Part shown: positions 59,231-64,000 of the stretch, piece after piece
Layout: each line of letters begins with the position of its first letter
How positions within the stretch are numbered: the first letter of the stretch is position 1
DNA from: Chloroflexota bacterium
GTDB lineage: Bacteria > Chloroflexota > Dehalococcoidia > Lucifugimonadales > UBA3495
DNA: 64,000 bases
Assembly: GCA_028875655.1 (NCBI GenBank)
Contig: JAPPCX010000066.1
Coordinates: forward strand, 18,412-82,411
Reading direction: 5' to 3'
The notes under the pieces: model-generated
The model's database searches: none
Told to the model about the DNA's origin: nothing
Seen by the model: only the letters and a program-made list of their open reading frames with translations
Translations under genes and position numbers: made by a program

Positions 59231-60391
59231 ATGACTACTGTTGAGCGGTTGGAGACGGCGCCGGAATCGGCGGGAGCGCGGCGGGTTGGGTCGCCGGTGG
59301 TGGCGGTGGTGGCGACTACGCCGGAGACGGTGCTGGATGACGTGGAGCGGGCGATGCGGCTGGCGGGGGCGGACGGCGATCCGGCGAGGGGGGGACTGTC
59401 CACCGACGTTGAGACGCTTTTGAAGATCAACATCTCGTGGCAGCACTGGTATCCGGGGTGCTCGACGACGCCGTGGCAGCTGGAGGGGGTGATCCGCGGG
59501 TTGCAGAACATGGGGCATCGCAACGACGGGTTGATCGCGGCGCACAACGGGACGGTGGTAGTGGATTCGTTCGAGGGCGAGGTGAACAACAAGCACAAGC
59601 CGGTGCAGGACAGGTACGGGCTGCGGACGGTTCACCTGGATACACCGCCGGAGCCGTGGGTGCGGTACGAACCGAAGGCGCAGATGATGGTCTTGCACGA
59701 CATCTATCCGGAGGGGATCGACATACCGGCGCTGTTTGAGGGCAAGAACATTGTGCATCTGCCAACGATGAAGACGCACGTGTTCACGACGATGACGGGG
59801 GCGATGAAGAACGCCTTTGGCGGCTTGCTGCACCGCAAGCGGCACTGGACGCACTCGGTGATTCACGAGACTTTGGTGGATCTATTGGCCATTCAGCAGG
59901 AGATACACCCGGGCATCTTTGCGGTTACGGACGGGACGTTTGCCGGCGACGGGCCGGGTCCGCGAGCGATGCGGTGGCACGTCAAGAACCGGATCGTGGC
60001 CGGGGCCGACCAGGTGGCGGTGGACGCCGTGGTGGCGTCGATGATGGGGTTTGATCCGCTGTCGCTGAAGTTCATCCGGCTGGCGCACGAGCGCGGTTTG
60101 GGCGTGGGCGATATGCGGGACATCGAGGTGGTGGGCGACGAGCCGGACATCAGCCGGGTCAACTGGAACTTCGCCGACAACGAGAATACGTTTGCGAGCC
60201 GGGGGCAGAAGATGATCTACTGGGGTCCGCTGAAGCCTCTGGAGAACGCGCTGCTGCGGTCGCCGCTGGCGGGTTGGGCGTATGCGGCGAGCAATCTGTA
60301 CCACAACGGGTACTGGCTGAATACGATTGGGAAGGGTCGGGTGCGGAAGGCGCTGCGGACGGAGTGGGGGCGGTTGTGGGAGTCGTACTAG
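59231..60391 (+). CDS. DUF362 domain-containing protein
   Basis: LKINISWQHWYPGCSTTPWQLEGVIRGL..., NIVHLPTMKTHVFTTMTGAMKNAFGGLL. Confidence 0.85.
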   Translation: MTTVERLETAPESAGARRVGSPVVAVVATTPETVLDDVERAMRLAGADGDPARGGLSTDVETLLKINISWQHWYPGCSTTPWQLEGVIRGLQNMGHRNDGLIAAHNGTVVVDSFEGEVNNKHKPVQDRYGLRTVHLDTPPEPWVRYEPKAQMMVLHDIYPEGIDIPALFEGKNIVHLPTMKTHVFTTMTGAMKNAFGGLLHRKRHWTHSVIHETLVDLLAIQQEIHPGIFAVTDGTFAGDGPGPRAMRWHVKNRIVAGADQVAVDAVVASMMGFDPLSLKFIRLAHERGLGVGDMRDIEVVGDEPDISRVNWNFADNENTFASRGQKMIYWGPLKPLENALLRSPLAGWAYAASNLYHNGYWLNTIGKGRVRKALRTEWGRLWESY

Positions 60392-60458
60392 GGTTTGGCA
60401 TGGATGGACAGGATGGACGGGATTTTTGGTTAGAATGGATGGATAGGGGGTGACGACG

Positions 60459-61778
60459 ATGCATATTACGGGGATGACAATTCAGTTAGGGGGGCGGTTG
60501 CCTTTTGCGGATGGGTTGGATTTTAGGTTTGACAAGCACGTGAATGTGTTCGCAGGGCCGAATGCATCAGGGAAAAGCAGTTTGCTGCGGATGCTGGGCA
60601 TGCCTGTCCACGATGGCGGTCGCCATGGCTATTATGGCGTGTTTCAGTACATATGCCAATTTGCAATCACGGTTAGCGAAGATTGGCCAGTGGATCGTTT
60701 AGACGAGCATGAATGCGCGTATCGCTGGGCTGAAATTCCTTGGGTACAAATTCCCGCGACGCGGCTGAGCCTGCCTTGGTCGGAAAGCGGGAATTTTAGC
60801 AAGCCGTCATACTTGAGGGGTACTGATGCAACTCTCGCCGATATTTTCCGTCACGGGTACGATCGGGATATCTTCGATGGAAACTTGGCGGAAGAAGCTC
60901 TGGAATTGCTCGCAAGCGAGGCGGTTGAGAAGACCGACAAAGGGGGGATAGCGGACCGCATTCGACGTAAGGGGAGGATGGTCAGCGAGTTCAATTTGAA
61001 AAAGGCAGTGGACATCAGCTATCGCTGTGCGAAACAAATAACTTCAGAGGTTGTCACTGGCGCAGAACCAAGTAATTTGGTGGCAGGCGAAAGTGACTTC
61101 GCTCGCGATTTGGTCATTAGGTATCCTGATGTTCGTCTTGGCATGGCCGTAGATATTGCAGATGGCGATTCAGTGGCAGCAAATTATCTCAGCTCTGGCA
61201 CACAAAGCTCGCTGCTATGGCTCCGATTCTTGGCCCTCCAAATGCTACATCACTACAACTTTGAGGATGAGTGGGAAAAGCGGCCGGCCATTCTACTGAT
61301 TGATGAGATTGAGAACCACTTGCATCCTACTTGGCAGCGGCGGGTGATTCCGGCTTTGTTGGAGTATTTTCCGGGGTTGCAGATTTTTGCTACTACGCAC
61401 TCGCCGTTTGTGGTGGCCGGGTTGAGGGCGGGGCAGGTGCATATGCTGAAGCGGGATGCTGACGGGGTGGTTACGGCGAGCACGAATGAGCAGGACATCA
61501 TTGGTTGGACGACCGATGAGATTTTGCGGACGTTTATGGGGGTTGACGAGCCGACGGATCAATTGACCATCAATCGCCGGGAGCGGTTGCTGGAGTTGCG
61601 CCGTAAGGATTCGCTCAGCGATGAGGAAGCGGCGGAGATGGAGGAATTGCGGCGGCAGGTGAACGAGGATTTTCTGTCCAGCAGCACGCCGTTAGAGGCG
61701 CAGCGGGAACGCTATGGGGACATGATGCTGGAGTTCCTGCGCTCGCGGCAGTCCGAACTATCACAGGACGGTGATTAG
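60459..61778 (+). CDS. AAA family ATPase (AAA_21 type; Septu PtuA-like)
   Basis: VNVFAGPNASGKSSLLRML; LSSGTQSSLLWLRFLAL; ILLIDEIENHLHPTWQRRVIPALLEYFPGLQIFATTHSPFVV; followed by HNH gene. Confidence 0.75.
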   Translation: MHITGMTIQLGGRLPFADGLDFRFDKHVNVFAGPNASGKSSLLRMLGMPVHDGGRHGYYGVFQYICQFAITVSEDWPVDRLDEHECAYRWAEIPWVQIPATRLSLPWSESGNFSKPSYLRGTDATLADIFRHGYDRDIFDGNLAEEALELLASEAVEKTDKGGIADRIRRKGRMVSEFNLKKAVDISYRCAKQITSEVVTGAEPSNLVAGESDFARDLVIRYPDVRLGMAVDIADGDSVAANYLSSGTQSSLLWLRFLALQMLHHYNFEDEWEKRPAILLIDEIENHLHPTWQRRVIPALLEYFPGLQIFATTHSPFVVAGLRAGQVHMLKRDADGVVTASTNEQDIIGWTTDEILRTFMGVDEPTDQLTINRRERLLELRRKDSLSDEEAAEMEELRRQVNEDFLSSSTPLEAQRERYGDMMLEFLRSRQSELSQDGD

Positions 61779-61784
61779 GCGTCG

Positions 61785-62455
61785 ATGCGGTGGGTGGACC
61801 GGGGGCCGGAGCCTGACGGCGTGGCCGGGTATGCGCGTCAGTTTACGCAGGGGTGGGTTGACTATTTCCGGCATCAACGGGGCGGGCGACCGACGGATTC
61901 TTTCTGGAGGGAGTTCCGGGCGGCGTTAGGGCTGCGGTCGGATGGCTTGTGCTGGTACTGCGAGCGGCTGTGTCAAGCAGCGTCTGAGGTTGGCGGGCGC
62001 TCGGCGACGGTTGACCATTTCAGGCCACGGTCCCAATTCCCGGAGCTGGCCTACGAATGGACCAATTGGATATTCAGTTGCTATCGATGCAATAGCGAAA
62101 ACAAGATGGATAAATGGCCGGCTTTGGGATACGTGGACCCAGGCGCTGGCGACGAAAGGGAGCGGCCGGAACTGTACTTTGACTATGACCCACTGACGGG
62201 CGAGATTGTTCCACATCCCGGCCTGGCTGATAATGACAGGCGCAAGGCTGAGGGCACGATAGCCGATTTAGGGCTGAACAAGATAGACGTGCTATTTTAC
62301 CGGCTGGACTGGACGCGGAGGTTTGTAGAGGATTTGCGAGCGCTGCCGGCCGATGCACGGACAGATTTCGTGGATTACGCTTGGGGCAGGCGATTGAGTT
62401 CGTTGGGTCAGCGCGGATGCTGGTGGCGCAGATGCGGGCGTCCGGGGAGATTTAG
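61785..62455 (+). pseudogene. HNH endonuclease (TIGR02646/PtuB-like), apparent single-base frameshift near its C-terminus (~62380)
   Basis: LCWYCERLCQ...ATVDHFRPRSQFPELAYEWTNWIFSCYRCNSENKMDKWP; the alternative frame continues LGQAIEFVGSARMLVAQMRASGEI* to TAG at 62453. Confidence 0.65.
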
Positions 62456-63819
62456 TCGGTAGGTGGGTTGTTGTCCACGGCGTTGGCGATGGTTTGCCAG
62501 GGTTGGTCGTGGGTTTGGGCGGCTTTGGCGATGTCGTCGTGTTCGGGGGATTGGCTGACGATTTGGCCGGCGAGGTATTTGCGCTTGAGGCGGATGGGGC
62601 CGTATTCGGTTTGAACGGTTATGGTGTCGCGGTGGGCTACGTAGCGAGTGATGGGGCGGACGCGGACTCCGAGGGTTGGGGTGTGACGGAGAATGGCTTC
62701 GGCCAGTTGGGTTTCGAGTTCTGCCGGGCCTAGAGCTGAGAGCAGGATGGCGGGGCGGTTCTTTTTCATCTGGATGGGGGTGTGCCAGACGTCGAGGGCC
62801 CCGGCGTTGAAGAGCTGATCCATGGCGTAGCCGAGCTGCTCGCCGGTGGCGTTGTCGATGTTGGTTTCGAGGAGGATGATGTTGTCCTGCCAGTGGGCGA
62901 AGGGCCGTCCTTCGACAGGCTCAGGATAAGCGGCGGGTTGTGGGTGGCCGTCCGTTCGTGGTTCGACAGGCTCACCATGAGCGGATTGGGGAGGTTCTGG
63001 ATTCCCGCGAAAGCGGGAATGACGGGATAAGGTGGTTTGGCCGAGCCAGAGGCGGATTACGTTGGGGAAGGCTGGTGGGTTTTTTCCGCCGATGCCTATG
63101 CCGATGCGGTTGAGGGTTATGGCGGGTTGGCGGTATTCGTGGGCGAGGGCGGTGATGAGGGCCGCGCCGGTGGGGGTGGTCAGCTCGCCGACGTTGGCGT
63201 GGAAGGGTCGCTCGGGGGCGACGGGGGCGTTGGCGGCGGCGATGATTTCCAAGGTGGCCGGGGCCGGGTTGCTGTAGCCGTTGGGCCGGCGCGGGCCGGT
63301 GGCTTCGCCGAGGACCAGGGGGGATGCGTAGATGCGGTCGATGCCGAGTTGTTCGAGGCCGTGGACTACGCCGACGACATCGACCAGGGTGTCGGCGGTG
63401 CCGAGTTCGTGGAGGTGGATCTGGTCAAGGTAGTCGCCAACCGGGGTATCGGCGTCGGATGGTTCGTGGGAGTGGATGTCGTCGGGGTTGCTGCCGTGAA
63501 CGCGGGACTCGGCGGCGAACAGGGCGCTTAGGACAGCGGTGGAGCGGGCGCGGGTTTGGTCGGACAAGGTGGTGGCGTTGGCTACGGCGTCTAGCATCTG
63601 TTGGGGCGAATAGCGGGGCGCTTCGGATACGTCCACCAGGGCGCGGGAACCTCGGACTTCGCAGCGGGTTTCGTTGGCGGTTGAGATTTGGACGTTGGGG
63701 ATTTGGAGGGCGGCGATGGCGTCGTGGATGGCGTCGAGGGGTAGGCCGGCGTCGAGGAGGGCGCCGAGGAGCATGTCGCCGCTGGCGCCGCCGACGGACT
63801 GGATGTAGGCGGTTTTCAT
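62452..63819 (-). CDS. larC: Nickel pincer cofactor biosynthesis protein LarC
   Basis: MKTAYIQSVGGASGDMLLGALLDAGLPLDAI...HLHELGTADTLVDVVGVVHGLEQLGI...ETNIDNATGEQLGYAMDQLFNAGALDVWHTPIQMKKNRP. Confidence 0.93.
   Translation of the reverse strand: MKTAYIQSVGGASGDMLLGALLDAGLPLDAIHDAIAALQIPNVQISTANETRCEVRGSRALVDVSEAPRYSPQQMLDAVANATTLSDQTRARSTAVLSALFAAESRVHGSNPDDIHSHEPSDADTPVGDYLDQIHLHELGTADTLVDVVGVVHGLEQLGIDRIYASPLVLGEATGPRRPNGYSNPAPATLEIIAAANAPVAPERPFHANVGELTTPTGAALITALAHEYRQPAITLNRIGIGIGGKNPPAFPNVIRLWLGQTTLSRHSRFRGNPEPPQSAHGEPVEPRTDGHPQPAAYPEPVEGRPFAHWQDNIILLETNIDNATGEQLGYAMDQLFNAGALDVWHTPIQMKKNRPAILLSALGPAELETQLAEAILRHTPTLGVRVRPITRYVAHRDTITVQTEYGPIRLKRKYLAGQIVSQSPEHDDIAKAAQTHDQPWQTIANAVDNNPPTD
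62891..63030. repeat. Three palindromic repeats in tandem inside larC (two TTCGACAGGCTCA-type and one ATTCCCGCGAAAGCGGGAAT)
   Basis: ccttcgacaggctcaggataagcgg...gttcgacaggctcaccatgagcgga...ggattcccgcgaaagcgggaatgacgg. Confidence 0.88.
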
Positions 63820-63937
63820 GGGGAGACGTGGGAGACGTTTTACCGGGATAAACAGGATGAAGGGGATGGGCAGGATATTTTGTATAGGGTTACTGGATTC
63901 CCGCTTTCGCGGGAATGACGGTGGAGAGAGCGGGAAT

Positions 63938-64000
63938 GATGATGGGGTGGGATGTGAGGATGATGGGGTGGGATGTGAGGATGATGGGGTGGGGTGTGGG
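63938..64000. repeat. 21-bp tandem repeat GATGATGGGGTGGGATGTGAG, three copies, reaches window edge
   Basis: Copies at 63938, 63959 and 63980 (third slightly diverged). Confidence 0.93.

Noticed and set aside
58322-59866. 514-aa minus-strand ORF
   Set aside because: Arg/His-rich antisense shadow of the LLM oxidoreductase and DUF362 genes
1-64000. tRNA/rRNA genes or prophage
   Set aside because: No cloverleaf, rRNA or phage structural gene signature recognised by reading; tRNAscan/Infernal would be decisive

Overview
High-GC (roughly 60-65% by eye) bacterial chromosome segment. Gene content (four oligopeptide-type ABC permease/SBP modules, LLM-class flavin oxidoreductases, SDR, FAH, a Baeyer-Villiger-type FMO, DUF362, PaREP1-like, retropepsin-like ORFs) resembles Chloroflexota, possibly a SAR202/Dehalococcoidia-like lineage; this assignment is inference. 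Housekeeping genes recognised: folD, queA, mnmA, rnhB, yraN-type, apt, larC. The most interesting parts are: (1) an intact IS1595/ISXO2-like mobile element at 53902-57019, with 27-bp perfect terminal inverted repeats and a perfect 8-bp target duplication (TTTCGTTT), carrying a co-oriented passenger operon: zinc-ribbon ORF, transposase, beta-class DNA methyltransferase fused to HNH, and a 54-aa basic ORF; (2) a G8 homopolymer in that methyltransferase, exactly where its reading frame breaks; (3) single-base frameshifts in McrB (inside Walker A), McrC and the HNH partner of a Septu-like AAA+HNH pair, so all four frameshifts I can see fall in defence or mobile genes; (4) a two-copy, inverted, roughly 250-bp dispersed element of unknown nature with unrelated hairpin repeats at its centre; (5) half-palindrome arrays with 20-21-bp period, and palindromic repeats carried in frame inside coding genes (larC and a hypothetical). 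No rRNA, tRNA, CRISPR array or prophage was recognised.
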